Assembly: GCA_900547035.1 (NCBI GenBank)
Contig: URFM01000004.1
Coordinates: forward strand, 1-64,000
Origin: an uncultured Clostridium sp.
GTDB lineage: Bacteria; Bacillota; Clostridia; Lachnospirales; Lachnospiraceae
Direction: 5' to 3'
DNA length: 64,000 bases
Shown here: piece by piece, positions 25,701 to 34,172 of the stretch
Layout: every line of letters begins with the position of its first letter
How positions within the stretch are numbered: position 1 is the stretch's first letter
The notes under the pieces: generated by a model
The model's database searches: none
The model's input: only the letters and a program-made list of their open reading frames with translations
What the model was told of the DNA's origin: nothing
Program-made: the position numbers and the translations under genes

Positions 25701-26952
25701 CGTTCGTTCCGGTGCCATAGCGGAAGCCATTTTTCGGTTCCCTGGTCCCGATAAATGTCCCTTCATGGGAAGCGGCTCCGTGATTGGTCCGGCTAATCTC
25801 TCCGTCAAATCTGGCAACCACCAGATTTCCCGATTCGTACAGTCCTGTGACGCCTCCCACCGCCGCAGTCAGATTCCCCCCAATGGTCCCTGCCACATAG
25901 ACATTGTAAATGTCCGTCTGATTCTGCCTTCCGGCAATTCCTCCCACATATCCCTTTCCCTGAATCCGGTTGCTGTCCCCGTCCAGTGTAATAACCGAAA
26001 GGTCCACAAGCACGGCCCTCTGCACATTTCCGGCGATTCCGCCTACGTAACCCCCTCTGTTTTCCGAGTTGAGCACAACGTTATCTGCCCGGCAGTTTTC
26101 AATCACTGCCGGTCTTGATCCGCCTGTAACCTCGCCTGCGATTGCCCCGGCGTCTCCGTTGGCGTAGATTACACCGTTCACTGTTACATTATAAATTCCG
26201 GACTCTCCCTCCATGGAGCCAACCAGCAGTCCCACGTTATCCTGGCCGGATACCTCATCCGCCTCCAGGTCCAGGTTCTCAATCCGGGCATCCTCAATCC
26301 GTCCAAACAAGCCCAGATAAGAATAGTCATAATCGGACTTTGTAAACTTCAGCCCTGAAATCCGGTTTCCGGCTCCGTCAAAGTTTCCTCTAAATGCATT
26401 GGAAGGAGCTTTCCCCAAATCCGATCGGTTCTGATACCAACCGATGGGATTCCAGCAACCCTTATTCAGTTCCAGGTTTCCCAGGTCAATGTCGCTTTGA
26501 AGTTCAAAATACCGCCCTTCAAAATCCTCCCCCTGGGCCACTGCCTCCGACAACCCCATCAGTTCCGAAAGGCTGGTGATTTTGTAGGGGTTGGTTTCCG
26601 AGCCGGTTCCGTCCCAGTCCATCTTTGCCCCGGACCACTCTTCCCAAAGGTCTCCGGTGGCGGAACTTCTAAGGGAGACAGCCGGGACGGACAGCATTTG
26701 ATTCAGCATATCCCCTGGCGCGGCGTTTGATGGAGAAGATACCGGCATATCCGCGTTTGACGGAGAAGATGCAGGCATATCCGCATTTAACTCGCTAGCT
26801 CTCCTTCCCTGAACGCTGTTTTCCCATTGGACGCCCCTCTGTCCCTCAATCTCCCGGCTCCCTGCGGCGGCGAATCCTGGCGCCGTCTGGCCAATGGTCA
26901 TTGCCGCTGCCAACAGCCATACAGCCGGTCTTTTTCCTGTCCTTTTTCTCAA
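22753..26952 (-). CDS. Large secreted GLUG/Ig-like protein with C-terminal wall-binding repeats
   Basis: It starts at TTG (26952), seven bases after AAAGGAGG, and gives 1399 residues. Order: signal peptide (AVWLLAAAMTIGQTAPGFA); short linker with repeated SSPSNADMP units; a GLUG-type beta-helix region at about 180-310 (GNFDGAGNRISGLKF, LGLFGRIEDARIENLDLEA, YVGGIAGN); several Ig-like repeats at about 650-1200 that share the phrase DQT.I..EGL.L; a run of 13 glycines near 1230; and wall-binding repeats at 1270-1399 ending TTPDGYQVNEKGQWLENG. This is the layout of a wall-displayed adhesin or enzyme scaffold. It begins 14 bases after the 607-residue secreted protein ends, so the two are surely co-transcribed. 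Confidence 0.8.
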   Translation of the reverse strand: MRKRTGKRPAVWLLAAAMTIGQTAPGFAAAGSREIEGQRGVQWENSVQGRRASELNADMPASSPSNADMPVSSPSNAAPGDMLNQMLSVPAVSLRSSATGDLWEEWSGAKMDWDGTGSETNPYKITSLSELMGLSEAVAQGEDFEGRYFELQSDIDLGNLELNKGCWNPIGWYQNRSDLGKAPSNAFRGNFDGAGNRISGLKFTKSDYDYSYLGLFGRIEDARIENLDLEADEVSGQDNVGLLVGSMEGESGIYNVTVNGVIYANGDAGAIAGEVTGGSRPAVIENCRADNVVLNSENRGGYVGGIAGNVQRAVLVDLSVITLDGDSNRIQGKGYVGGIAGRQNQTDIYNVYVAGTIGGNLTAAVGGVTGLYESGNLVVARFDGEISRTNHGAASHEGTFIGTREPKNGFRYGTGTNDNLSFLYASSPNQAKRVIGSGIADDNTWTMDAHIGYFTDYGKKYVQVAGSTESASGERYFYEELEDGIRYVITQKTGQEVDIDYSEGQDFKIDHYAPGNQGEPVKGYLISIPRIDTKNANGTYDNDVAVLTAIPSGNNSYYRVIDKDHPAAAPAGCTISVATAAKNQNGNRYQLAYDEDEPGMVKPPTYTDEEGVPRPMTYVSGGSYTFEMPESDTELNAEYVKVTTELTMEPKEAELSVVQIRTGDRKNPEITLEVRDGEGTLIARYINGRQDASVEALPVRIHAEHNGAGDTADRTVLWSIDDTDLIRFEDGWTGGYTQSDARIIPNLDSDFIQGHIRRAEQAQADGGYEQAIGNTIYTQPAVVTASTNPATSVDQKAVTGTCKVTVSFRIKDQTTIRVEGLNLNQSQVHLYITRRLTGDRKNPTETYGVSAPFALSASLKPVQPFYKNVSWTDTENGKLITLTPSGTNGQECRIGAVCDLSGENHPAWIQNIVNADDRAKEADGGYLKLSGSGTVTETVTATSEDQTHGIVKAQCQVVLHFVTEDQTVIHPEGIELSRTELDYNLAYRFSGDTKSELLEKIGFGERNTLTAAVLPDLEVQDVHEPYNRSVLWESSDPEALSVENGKLTVKEDAAWIQEIMKQAPYQGQREVVVTARTEDGGKAGSCKITLNFAAHALEADRQTESFEIALKKTGRRSSPTYAWSGGEGKQFSAIRYPEQAAVNRNWTSSDSSVLTVSEEGFVAPVILDGEGNIAPQWLQNAAGGTEGAEIQAVISVKSPDGTMSDSVPVQLKLTIDDQTYASSGGSGGGGGGGGGGGGGSSFKGASPARGTGSAPAGSVTGTWSRQTDGRWSFASSGRTYRDEWAYIYNPYAGDGQSSTDWFRFDAEGFMITGWYTDKEGNTFYLNPISDNTQGRMFAGWNWIDDNGDGTAECYYFNPVSDGTRGRLLKNQTTPDGYQVNEKGQWLENGVVQVKEQQPG

Positions 26953-26965
26953 TTTTTTTCCTCCT

Positions 26966-28789
26966 TTAATCCTGCGGCATCACAAATGCCGGTCTGATTC
27001 CATATACCGTTGTCTGAGCCTGCTCTGGCTCTCCCGCCCCTCCTTCCGCTTTTACTGATGCCGGATGCAGATTTCCATGAATCAAATCCACAACATAGGC
27101 ATATCCTGTCTGAAATTCTTCCGAATTTCCCATTGGACTTCTCAGCCAATACCCTTTTGAAGTATCTGTCTCCTGAGTTTCCGGATTTTCCCGGTCAGCC
27201 CCTTCAAATTTCCACAGATATTCTTTGTATTTCACTGCCTCGTCAACCGAAAGAATGAACAAACGGGCATTTAGCTGCTGATTTCCGATGTAGTACGGCT
27301 TTAAAGCATTCGTATCAAAATCCGACCACGCGCCTTCCGGGCTGCTTCCCATGTAAGCGTAATCGGAGCCAATCTGAACCGGTTCCGTATTAAAAATCTC
27401 CTGGGAGTCCAGCCAGTTTCGGATATCGGAATATTTGTAATCGTTCTGCTCCCCGAACTTCGCGATTGGACCTGGCCTGAAAACATATTGATGGCTGCCG
27501 TCCTCCTGCTCTTCCAGCCGGTAATCAGAGCCGTAATCCGCAGGAATCACGCTTTCACACAAAAACAGTGCCAGCCGTCCATGGTTTTGCTGTCCATCCG
27601 AATAGTCCTGGTCAATGCAGCGGAACAGGTATTCCCTTCCGTCCAGCTCTACAACCTGGAGGTCGTTCAGATTCCAGTGAATCCGTTCCGGAACGCCCGG
27701 CTCCGGCTTTTGCAGCACAACAGCAATCCGTATCCCGTAAGAGGTATTCTCCGGGTCCTGAAGGACGTATTTACCCTCTTCGTCCACGCCCCATACAAAT
27801 CCCTCCTGGCTGTCCCGGAGCAGAAAATTTCCTCCTGTAATCCTCGCCCGGTACCGTTCGTACTCCTCCATGGACAGGCTCATGGCATAGGCCGCCGCCG
27901 CAGTCTCCTTCGTCCGTATCCCCATCAGGCCGCTTTTGATGGAGAATCCATTTTGAAAACCGTCTCTGAAATACCGGTAAACGATACTGTCCCCATAGGC
28001 CGCCGGCCCGTATCCGCCAAACTGCTCCAGCGCCACCGGCGTATCCGCAAGATAGAGCATCCCGCCCTCATAGTCCTCATCGATGCAGGTAAAAGTCAGC
28101 CCCGTCTGGTTCAGACTTGTCTGGATCCTTGAACCGAGAGATTGAGGGATTGCCCGCCTGCAGCAGCGATCGCAGATGGAATCCCCATCTTCATCCCCAT
28201 GTCCCATAGGAGCTGCCGCAATCTCCCGCTCCGTCCCGCAGCTTTGACAGACGTACCGGACGCTGCCTTTTGTCAGGCATCCCGCCCCCTTTTCACCTTC
28301 ACGCACCCAGATATGGCTGCAATGCCCGGGTGAAAATGCTTTTCCAATCCCCATCCTGGCAACGTAATACCAATCATCTCCGTCCTGGATTTTCTCCTCC
28401 AGAAGGTTGGAATAAACCGCCTGGTCCCCATAGCGCTGCGCAATTACTTTGCCGTTGGGAATCAGATTCTTCCCAATCACGTAGAATGTATGCCATTCCC
28501 CGTCATCTGCCTGAGAGGCGATGCTGGCTACACGTGCCGCATTTTCTTTCTGGCTGGATACAATCATTCGTCCATCCGGTATATTCTCCGGCGCCTCTCC
28601 TGTGATCAGGCTCTCACAGATTCTTGCCATCTGCAGGTACTCCTCCAAGGAATCTCCGGCTTCTTCCTTCCGCCCTGTTCTCTCCTCGGAAACCGCCGTC
28701 TGAAACGGTTTGGCACAGATTTCCCTGGGACAGACAGCCAAAAGGAAAACAATGCTCCCAAAAAGCGTCATTTTTTTGATACCTTTCAT
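26966..28789 (-). CDS. Secreted protein with Cys pairs and DUF6273-like C-terminus
   Basis: 607 residues. The N-terminal signal is MTLFGSIVFLLAVCPREIC. A middle segment has paired cysteines (CSHIW...CQSCGTE...GHGDEDGDSICDRC), a pattern common in Lachnospiraceae surface proteins and probably metal-binding. Two related modules follow (FTCIDEDYEGGMLYLAD and FRCIDQDYSDGQQNHGRLALF). The C-terminus (DIRNWLDS, GYWLRSP, YGIRPAFVMPQD) matches the DUF6273 signature, of unknown function. First gene of the run with the 1399-residue protein. A GGGG-type ribosome site precedes the ATG. Confidence 0.7.
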   Translation of the reverse strand: MKGIKKMTLFGSIVFLLAVCPREICAKPFQTAVSEERTGRKEEAGDSLEEYLQMARICESLITGEAPENIPDGRMIVSSQKENAARVASIASQADDGEWHTFYVIGKNLIPNGKVIAQRYGDQAVYSNLLEEKIQDGDDWYYVARMGIGKAFSPGHCSHIWVREGEKGAGCLTKGSVRYVCQSCGTEREIAAAPMGHGDEDGDSICDRCCRRAIPQSLGSRIQTSLNQTGLTFTCIDEDYEGGMLYLADTPVALEQFGGYGPAAYGDSIVYRYFRDGFQNGFSIKSGLMGIRTKETAAAAYAMSLSMEEYERYRARITGGNFLLRDSQEGFVWGVDEEGKYVLQDPENTSYGIRIAVVLQKPEPGVPERIHWNLNDLQVVELDGREYLFRCIDQDYSDGQQNHGRLALFLCESVIPADYGSDYRLEEQEDGSHQYVFRPGPIAKFGEQNDYKYSDIRNWLDSQEIFNTEPVQIGSDYAYMGSSPEGAWSDFDTNALKPYYIGNQQLNARLFILSVDEAVKYKEYLWKFEGADRENPETQETDTSKGYWLRSPMGNSEEFQTGYAYVVDLIHGNLHPASVKAEGGAGEPEQAQTTVYGIRPAFVMPQD

Positions 28790-29346
28790 GGAAACGCCCC
28801 TTTCTTTATCAAAATATAACTGTTCAGGACAGCTTAGTTGCCGATTAACAAACGAAATGATTCCGAAACGAAAATGACGCGAAACAAGACCTGACAGAAT
28901 CTATAGACAACATCAGATATGAAAATGAACCAAGATCAGAAAAAAGCAGAAATAATCTCTGAAAAGGCAATAAACCACAACATTGCAGCGATAACTAAAA
29001 ATACTCCTGAGTAAAAATTAAGATAAAAAGATAAACAGATATTAAAGATACAACAGACGGCACAATCTGCCGCAGAAACCATTTTAGAAAGAACCGCCGT
29101 TCAAGCTGTAAAAACAACTGCGGCTTATCATCATTATATCACACTATGGACATTTGGCAAGTAATTTTTATTATAATTCTCCCCCTGCCAAGCTCTAAAA
29201 CCCGGCCTGATACCAGCCCGGGCTCCGTCAGCTGTCTTTACCGCAATCATACCGCATAATTCCCCGAAAGGTGCAGCTGACGGATATTTTTACTCAGCAG
29301 ATATCATGCAAATACTCCTGGGCATGGCAGAACGGCTATTTTCAGA
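28790..29346. other. AT-rich gene-free stretch
   Basis: About 550 bases with no credible ORF. The part near 28840-29150 is A-rich on the plus strand and should hold the promoter of the minus-strand secreted-protein operon; no clear -35/-10 pair stood out. The 29201-29222 terminator and a 10-bp inverted repeat (29225-29234 with 29274-29283) are at the other end. Confidence 0.4.
29201..29222 (-). terminator. Terminator after the FHA-ADP-ribosylglycohydrolase gene
   Basis: CCCGG (29201-29205) with CCGGG (29218-29222), and inner CTG/CAG pairs, makes a GC-rich hairpin. On the minus strand it is followed by TTTTAG. It lies 125 bases past the stop. Confidence 0.55.
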
Positions 29347-31590
29347 TCATTCTCTCCGATATTTTCTGTCCCATTCCCGGTCCTTCCCAGGCTCCGGAAT
29401 TAGCCCTTCCGTTGACTGGTACAGATCATCCGCAATGGTTCTGATCACATCCGCCAGCTCCAGACAGTTTAGGTCAAATGCTTGTTTTACTGCCTCCTCC
29501 CCCAGCCACGCTCCCAGGATATTTCCGCAGATCGCCCCCGTGGAGTCGCTGTCTCCTTTATGGTTGACCGCAGCCCGGATCGCCGCAGCGAAATCATTCT
29601 GGTAGCGCACCGCACAGAAAACAGCGATGGCCAGGGCCTCATCTGCCACCCAGCCCTCGCCCAGCTGATGGATCCCCTCCAAATCCGGCACGCTTCCATC
29701 CAGGGCAAGCCCCACAGCCTTCTTTAACAGGCCGCTGCTGCTGAAGCAGTGATACACCACTTCCTCTAGGGGATCGCAGCGCTGTGGGCTGTACTGAACG
29801 ATCTCCCAGATCAGAGCGGCCAGCGAGGCCGATGCTTCCCTGGCTGCCGGATGCCCATGAGTAAAATCCGCATCCACATGGGCCATCTTAATCACTGCAT
29901 CCGCTTCCTCTCCCCCGGAAAGCTCCGGATCATAGCCCACGCTCAGTCCATAAGGCGCTGCCCGCATCACAGTCCCGCAGCCCTTGCTATTGTTGTCCGC
30001 CAAAATCGCCCCCCGTCTTCCCGCCGTCCGGCGAATAGAGGCCAGGCACGTATTCCCCGGAGCCCGGCGGGCGTGAAGGCCCTCCACCTCATACAGCCAC
30101 ATCCTCGGCCTTGGGTCATCCCTGAGGCAGCACTCATCCCCCTGGGTTCCCAGCCATTCCTGGTAAGCCCTAAGCAGATTTTCCTTCCAGTTGCAGTGGA
30201 TGGATGCGCTGCGGATCAGGGCGTTAGCGGCAAACAGGGTCATCTGGGTATCGTCGGAAATCACGGCAGGATTTCCCGCCTGGGAGAGAGTCTGAATCCC
30301 CTTCTCCCCATATTTGCGGAAAATTCCATCCTCTTTCATAAATTCCACCGGATATCCCAAGGCGTCCCCCACAGCGCCGCCTAAAAGGCACCCACGGTAG
30401 CGGGACTTCCTTTGCCGCTCCATCGCTCCCCTTAACAATATCTCCCCAGGAAAGCAGAAGGTTCTTTTCCCGGCACCATCCGTCACCTGCAGAAAGCTGC
30501 CCTGAAACAGGATCTGGGCGTCCCCCAGCCTCAGCTGATCGCCCTTTTCCAGGACTTTTCCCCTTACCTTTTTTCCGTTCAGCTCCACTCCGTTGGTGCT
30601 CTTGAGATCCCGGATCAACCAGTGTATTCCATCATAATAAAAGCAAGCGTGCCGTCTGGATACCCGCGATCCCTTCAGACGAATCTGGCAGTCTGCCTCC
30701 CGGCCCGCGTAAAATTCCGTATGGATCATCCCTCCGTCCCAAAGCTCGATTCCGATTTCGTAAGGATCAGAGGCCACAAAAACCTCCCTTACATAAAGAA
30801 GACTTCCCCACTCATATTCTGTCCCGGCGCTTCCATCTTCCAGCCAGACTCTAGCAGCCGAATCCAGCCGATACCACTGCCTCTCATAGCCCGACTCTTT
30901 CCAGACGCGTTTATACAGAGTCCCATATACGGAGTTTTGAAAGTATTGAACCTTCTTATTATCCCCCTTGACAAAAACAGGCGGATAGATCGGCATCGCC
31001 GGATCCTGCCACTGTTCCGGAAGCTCCTCCAGAGGCCAGAACTGTCCCCCATCGTTCATTCCTACCGGAAACTGACAGCGATCCAGCCACTCCCTGGCAG
31101 CCAGCTCCGGAATCGGCGCATCCAGGGCCTTTGCCTGAAAGCGCGAAACCGCCTTCTCATACAGTTCTTTGTCCAGGGAAAACTCCATGGTCTGGTATGC
31201 CTTCCATGTTTCATCATCGGGCAGATGAAGAAGGAAAATACCGGTTTTTCCCTTGTAAGCAACCTGTCCCAGTACCTTAAAATGGGCGTCCTTATTTGCC
31301 ACATGGAGTTCCCAGTTGGTTCCATTTTCCAACATAGCCAAATTCTTCATATGATTGGAAAGGATCACATAGCGGCAGCTGGTGACCATACCCCCAAACC
31401 GGATGGTGGCGTCCGTAAATCCTTTCTCCCGGATGATCATCCCCGCCTTGTATTTTTCCGCAAGCTCGGGAGGCAGGTTCACATCCCGGGCAAACAGGGT
31501 GATTCCCGGGTACATGCTGCTCATCAGTAGGGAGATAAACGAATTTTTCTGCTCTTTGGGCGGATCTTCTGCTTTTGTGAAATCAAACAT
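29347..31590 (-). CDS. FHA domain fused to ADP-ribosylglycohydrolase, with unknown N-terminal domain
   Basis: 747 residues in three parts. Residues 1-280 are a domain I cannot name, with no signal peptide. Residues 285-370 form an FHA domain (GSRVSRRHACFYYDG near 310; DLKSTNGVELNGKKV), which binds phosphothreonine. Residues 405-720 form an ADP-ribosylglycohydrolase: GCLLGGAVGDALGYPVEF near 407, the metal-binding SDDTQMT near 447, GHPAAREASA, and NHKGDSDSTGAICGN near 680, with the Asp ligands present. This class removes ADP-ribose from proteins, nucleic acids or small molecules. I infer a cytoplasmic enzyme recruited to, or switched by, Thr-phosphorylated partners. No ADP-ribosyltransferase gene is adjacent. 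GGAGG lies six bases before the ATG. Confidence 0.85.
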   Translation of the reverse strand: MFDFTKAEDPPKEQKNSFISLLMSSMYPGITLFARDVNLPPELAEKYKAGMIIREKGFTDATIRFGGMVTSCRYVILSNHMKNLAMLENGTNWELHVANKDAHFKVLGQVAYKGKTGIFLLHLPDDETWKAYQTMEFSLDKELYEKAVSRFQAKALDAPIPELAAREWLDRCQFPVGMNDGGQFWPLEELPEQWQDPAMPIYPPVFVKGDNKKVQYFQNSVYGTLYKRVWKESGYERQWYRLDSAARVWLEDGSAGTEYEWGSLLYVREVFVASDPYEIGIELWDGGMIHTEFYAGREADCQIRLKGSRVSRRHACFYYDGIHWLIRDLKSTNGVELNGKKVRGKVLEKGDQLRLGDAQILFQGSFLQVTDGAGKRTFCFPGEILLRGAMERQRKSRYRGCLLGGAVGDALGYPVEFMKEDGIFRKYGEKGIQTLSQAGNPAVISDDTQMTLFAANALIRSASIHCNWKENLLRAYQEWLGTQGDECCLRDDPRPRMWLYEVEGLHARRAPGNTCLASIRRTAGRRGAILADNNSKGCGTVMRAAPYGLSVGYDPELSGGEEADAVIKMAHVDADFTHGHPAAREASASLAALIWEIVQYSPQRCDPLEEVVYHCFSSSGLLKKAVGLALDGSVPDLEGIHQLGEGWVADEALAIAVFCAVRYQNDFAAAIRAAVNHKGDSDSTGAICGNILGAWLGEEAVKQAFDLNCLELADVIRTIADDLYQSTEGLIPEPGKDREWDRKYRRE

Positions 31591-31720
31591 ATTCGTCCTC
31601 CATTTCCCCTTATTAATATGATTGATTATAACTCTATCAATATGATCATGTCAATTTTACGATAAAATTCACCCATTCTTTCCATATTTTTGCTCTTCGG
31701 AGGCTCATAAATATCAAAAA

Positions 31721-31746
31721 GGAAGCGTGACCGAAATCACACTTCC
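31721..31746 (-). terminator. Stranded original ppdK terminator
   Basis: GGAAGCGTGA (31721-31730) and TCACACTTCC (31737-31746) form a stem, and on the minus strand TTTTTGATATT follows. It lies 35 bases beyond the stranded ppdK stop codon. I read it as the terminator ppdK used before the mobile element was inserted. Confidence 0.7.
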
Positions 31747-31780
31747 CTTCCTGATACGACCAAACCGCCGTCTCTTTTAT

Positions 31781-31807
31781 TTACTTGTTATTAATAGCAG
31801 CCTGTGC
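31781..31807 (-). pseudogene. Stranded 3' end of ppdK (original C-terminus)
   Basis: On the minus strand this reads GCA CAG GCT GCT ATT AAT AAC AAG TAA, that is AQAAINNK and stop. The frame is the same as in the functional ppdK 14 kb away, which now ends AQAAIKEHQQS. As I remember it, the Clostridium symbiosum enzyme ends in AALNNK, so this fragment is the ancestral ending. It marks the outer junction of the mobile element. Confidence 0.75.
31791..31807. repeat. Attachment-site core, left junction
   Basis: TTAATAGCAGCCTGTGC, identical to 45778-45794. The flanking bases differ on both sides. Here it joins element DNA (from 31808) to the old 3' end of ppdK. Confidence 0.75.
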
Positions 31808-31914
31808 CGCTGTTAAAAAACCACAGCGACCTATATCACTATGAAAATACTACAACAGAAATAAGCGCCAATGCTATTTTTCATAATAATATCATTTCGT
31901 ATTACCGATGTCAA

Positions 31915-33756
31915 CTATACATAAACCTCTATGTTAAGGTCATCCCAAGCATTAGGCCTCATAAATGACCCATTTGCTTTCCTATAAGCCCTTGCCTGCT
32001 CATAAGTTAGAGTAGTGCTATATACCAGCTTCCGCTTGTCCTTAACTATTATACAAGGCTTAAATGCAGACTTTTTCTCAATCCTTATCTGATGTTCTAA
32101 AGGTATTCCACAAGCCTCGGCTGTACTATCTTGTGCAGACAAGCGCCTTATATCGCTGGTATTATCAAGATTGCTCAGATTAAGGAACCACTTGTACGTA
32201 GAAGCCTTCTCATAGTAAACGATATCCACCATCCTGGTAATCACATCTCTATCTATTTTTCCCTTACTGAAATCCAATGTCTCCTTCATTGTATTTCTGA
32301 TACCATCTATAAGACTGTCTAGCCCGATTACAGTAGAGTCTGCTTTCTCTTTTAAACCTGTTATTCGTTCCTCATATAGCTTTATATTTTCGTCACATTC
32401 CTGCAATTTTTCTCTTAAATTGTTTTTATCCATCAAGCCATCTGCATACATGTCAATATACTTGTCTTTCCTCTTTTGGTACTTTAATATTTTGCTGTTT
32501 AGGTCATTTATCTCGCTTTCCCTGTCGTCTTTATCAGCCTTATAGCATTCACGGATTATCTCAAGAGCCACCTCAACTTCAATGCCTCGATTAGCCCACA
32601 GATGTTCAAAAATATGCTTCGCCATGAATTCCAGCTTCCACTCCGGCACACTAGGATTGTCACACGCCCGTTCAGTATCTAAGCCCATCTGTTTTCTAAC
32701 CTTTTTAGACCTGTTTGCCACCTGATTCCTACACCTGTATCCAACCACGGGTTCATTGTCTCTAACAACTCTCCATACATATCCTTCCATACTGGAACCA
32801 CATCCGCATATGATTTTGGATGTCCAGATATGTGTCACTTTCCTTTTTCCTACAGTCCTCTCACCATCTATTGTCATAACCTTTTGCTTTTTCATAGACT
32901 GTATTTTCCGATAGTCCTCGATACTATATAATGTAGGAACATCCACTTTCTTCAAGTAAACACTATCTTTGGATTGCTTCTCCCTTTTCTGCTCCAGAAA
33001 ATTGTTTATTTTTTCCTGTCCAAGTCTCTGATATCCAGCATAAAACGGATTATCCAGTATCCTACTTATACTGGAAACGTACCATAGTTTTCCGCCAGTG
33101 GCCGTTTTCCTTCCCAACCGTTCTAACTCCAATTTAATATCAGTCAACGATTTTCCTGCAAGGTACATATCCTTTATCAGTATGACTGTCTCCGCTTGTT
33201 CCTCATTGATTGTATAGGGTTTACTACGACCGCCTCGGGGATTATACCCAAGTATATTTCCTGAACCCCAAACACTATTCTTCTGATACTTGGCCACATG
33301 GATACCAGCTTTACAGCGTTCACTATCCCTGCGTGATTCTTCCTCTGCTATCATACTCATAAGGTTTAGTTTAAACTGATCTTCTGATCTCAAACTATGG
33401 ATATTATCGCTGACAAAATAAACCTCTATGCCCAGTTTTGCAAGTTCCCGAGTATAGGATATACTCTCTATAAAATTTCTGGCAAATCTTGATACCTCCC
33501 TTGTGATTATGATGTCAAATTTTCCTTTTTTGGCATCATCTATCATAGACATAAAGCCTTTACGCTTCTTTGCCGCAGTACCAGTAATACCCTTATCCAT
33601 ATATCTACCAACAAAGTCATACCTGTCACTAAGGCGATTTTCCATTTCGTCATACCAAAGCAACTGATTTTCAAAAGCATTTACCTGCATTTCTTTTTCA
33701 GATGATACCCTTGCATACACAACTGCTCTCGGTTTTTTTATTTGATTCACAACCAT
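31915..33756 (-). CDS. Large serine recombinase (integrase of the element)
   Basis: 613 residues. Resolvase-type catalytic domain at about 10-150 (AVVYARVSSEKE with the nucleophilic Ser; ITREVSRFARN; Arg-rich EEESRRDSERCKAG helix), a recombinase domain at about 170-290 (SVWGSGNILGYNP; SISRILDNPFYAG), a zinc-ribbon (CGCGSSMEGYV...YRCRNQ...CDNP) and a coiled-coil at about 410-490. This is the standard layout of integrases that act on short att sites with a 2-bp crossover. AAGGAGG is three bases from ATG 33756 and nine from an in-frame GTG two codons later, so the GTG may be the real start. It is the obvious agent of the ppdK insertion. Confidence 0.92.
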   Translation of the reverse strand: MVVNQIKKPRAVVYARVSSEKEMQVNAFENQLLWYDEMENRLSDRYDFVGRYMDKGITGTAAKKRKGFMSMIDDAKKGKFDIIITREVSRFARNFIESISYTRELAKLGIEVYFVSDNIHSLRSEDQFKLNLMSMIAEEESRRDSERCKAGIHVAKYQKNSVWGSGNILGYNPRGGRSKPYTINEEQAETVILIKDMYLAGKSLTDIKLELERLGRKTATGGKLWYVSSISRILDNPFYAGYQRLGQEKINNFLEQKREKQSKDSVYLKKVDVPTLYSIEDYRKIQSMKKQKVMTIDGERTVGKRKVTHIWTSKIICGCGSSMEGYVWRVVRDNEPVVGYRCRNQVANRSKKVRKQMGLDTERACDNPSVPEWKLEFMAKHIFEHLWANRGIEVEVALEIIRECYKADKDDRESEINDLNSKILKYQKRKDKYIDMYADGLMDKNNLREKLQECDENIKLYEERITGLKEKADSTVIGLDSLIDGIRNTMKETLDFSKGKIDRDVITRMVDIVYYEKASTYKWFLNLSNLDNTSDIRRLSAQDSTAEACGIPLEHQIRIEKKSAFKPCIIVKDKRKLVYSTTLTYEQARAYRKANGSFMRPNAWDDLNIEVYV

Positions 33757-34172
33757 AAACCTCCTTGTCTAATGTAGGGCTTGCACCTATCGATACAAGC
33801 CCCAAAAATCAATCAATTTTGTACTTCTTGCAGATATTACGATACGTTTCTTCATTGATAAGTTTCTTATCATACATGATGCGCAATATCATAAGAGTAC
33901 CATCACTGACCTTCTGCACCTTATCCTCACTTTCCGAAAAAGTGCTATCATCTCAGTGTATTACCACCATATCTCTAGACGGATTTCTCCGCTTTATAAT
34001 CTCCGCATTTTTTCTAATATAATGTTATAAAGAAAAAGCAGATTGCTTTTTTCTCCTTTCAATTTTGAGGGAGGGTACCGCAAAAAGCCTGTCCTGTCAT
34101 TGGACGTAATCAACGGAATTTCAAACGCTGATTTAGAAGTTTTCACGGTTCCTCCTATAAACAAACTGTTTC
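33757..34172. other. Stretch with decayed small genes
   Basis: Between the integrase and the methylase. Minus-strand frames open and close repeatedly: an AGGAGG-preceded GTG at 34147 stops after four codons, and a second frame is interrupted by a TGA (see the entry at 33809). The stretch reads as degraded small ORFs. Confidence 0.4.
33809..33970 (-). pseudogene. Interrupted SHOCT-like small gene
   Basis: After an in-frame TGA at 33953-33955 the minus strand reads DDSTFSESEDKVQKVSDG, then TLMILRIMYDKKLINEETYRNICKKYKID and stop, given here as a region ending at 33809. The last 30 residues look like a SHOCT-type short C-terminal domain (small residues, YDKxLIxEEEY pattern). Upstream of the TGA the same frame continues with NPSRDMVVIH, so a single base change probably split it. 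Small genes of this type often precede serine recombinases in Firmicute elements. Confidence 0.4.

Noticed and set aside
29225..29283. CCGTCAGCTG ... CAGCTGACGG inverted repeat
   Set aside because: Only 10 bp with 39 bases between; it overlaps a terminator region and shows no repeat partner. Not enough to call a site.
33994..34147. A 50-residue gene starting at GTG 34147 behind AGGAGG
   Set aside because: Careful base counting shows five T's at the junction of 34140/34141, so the frame stops after four codons.
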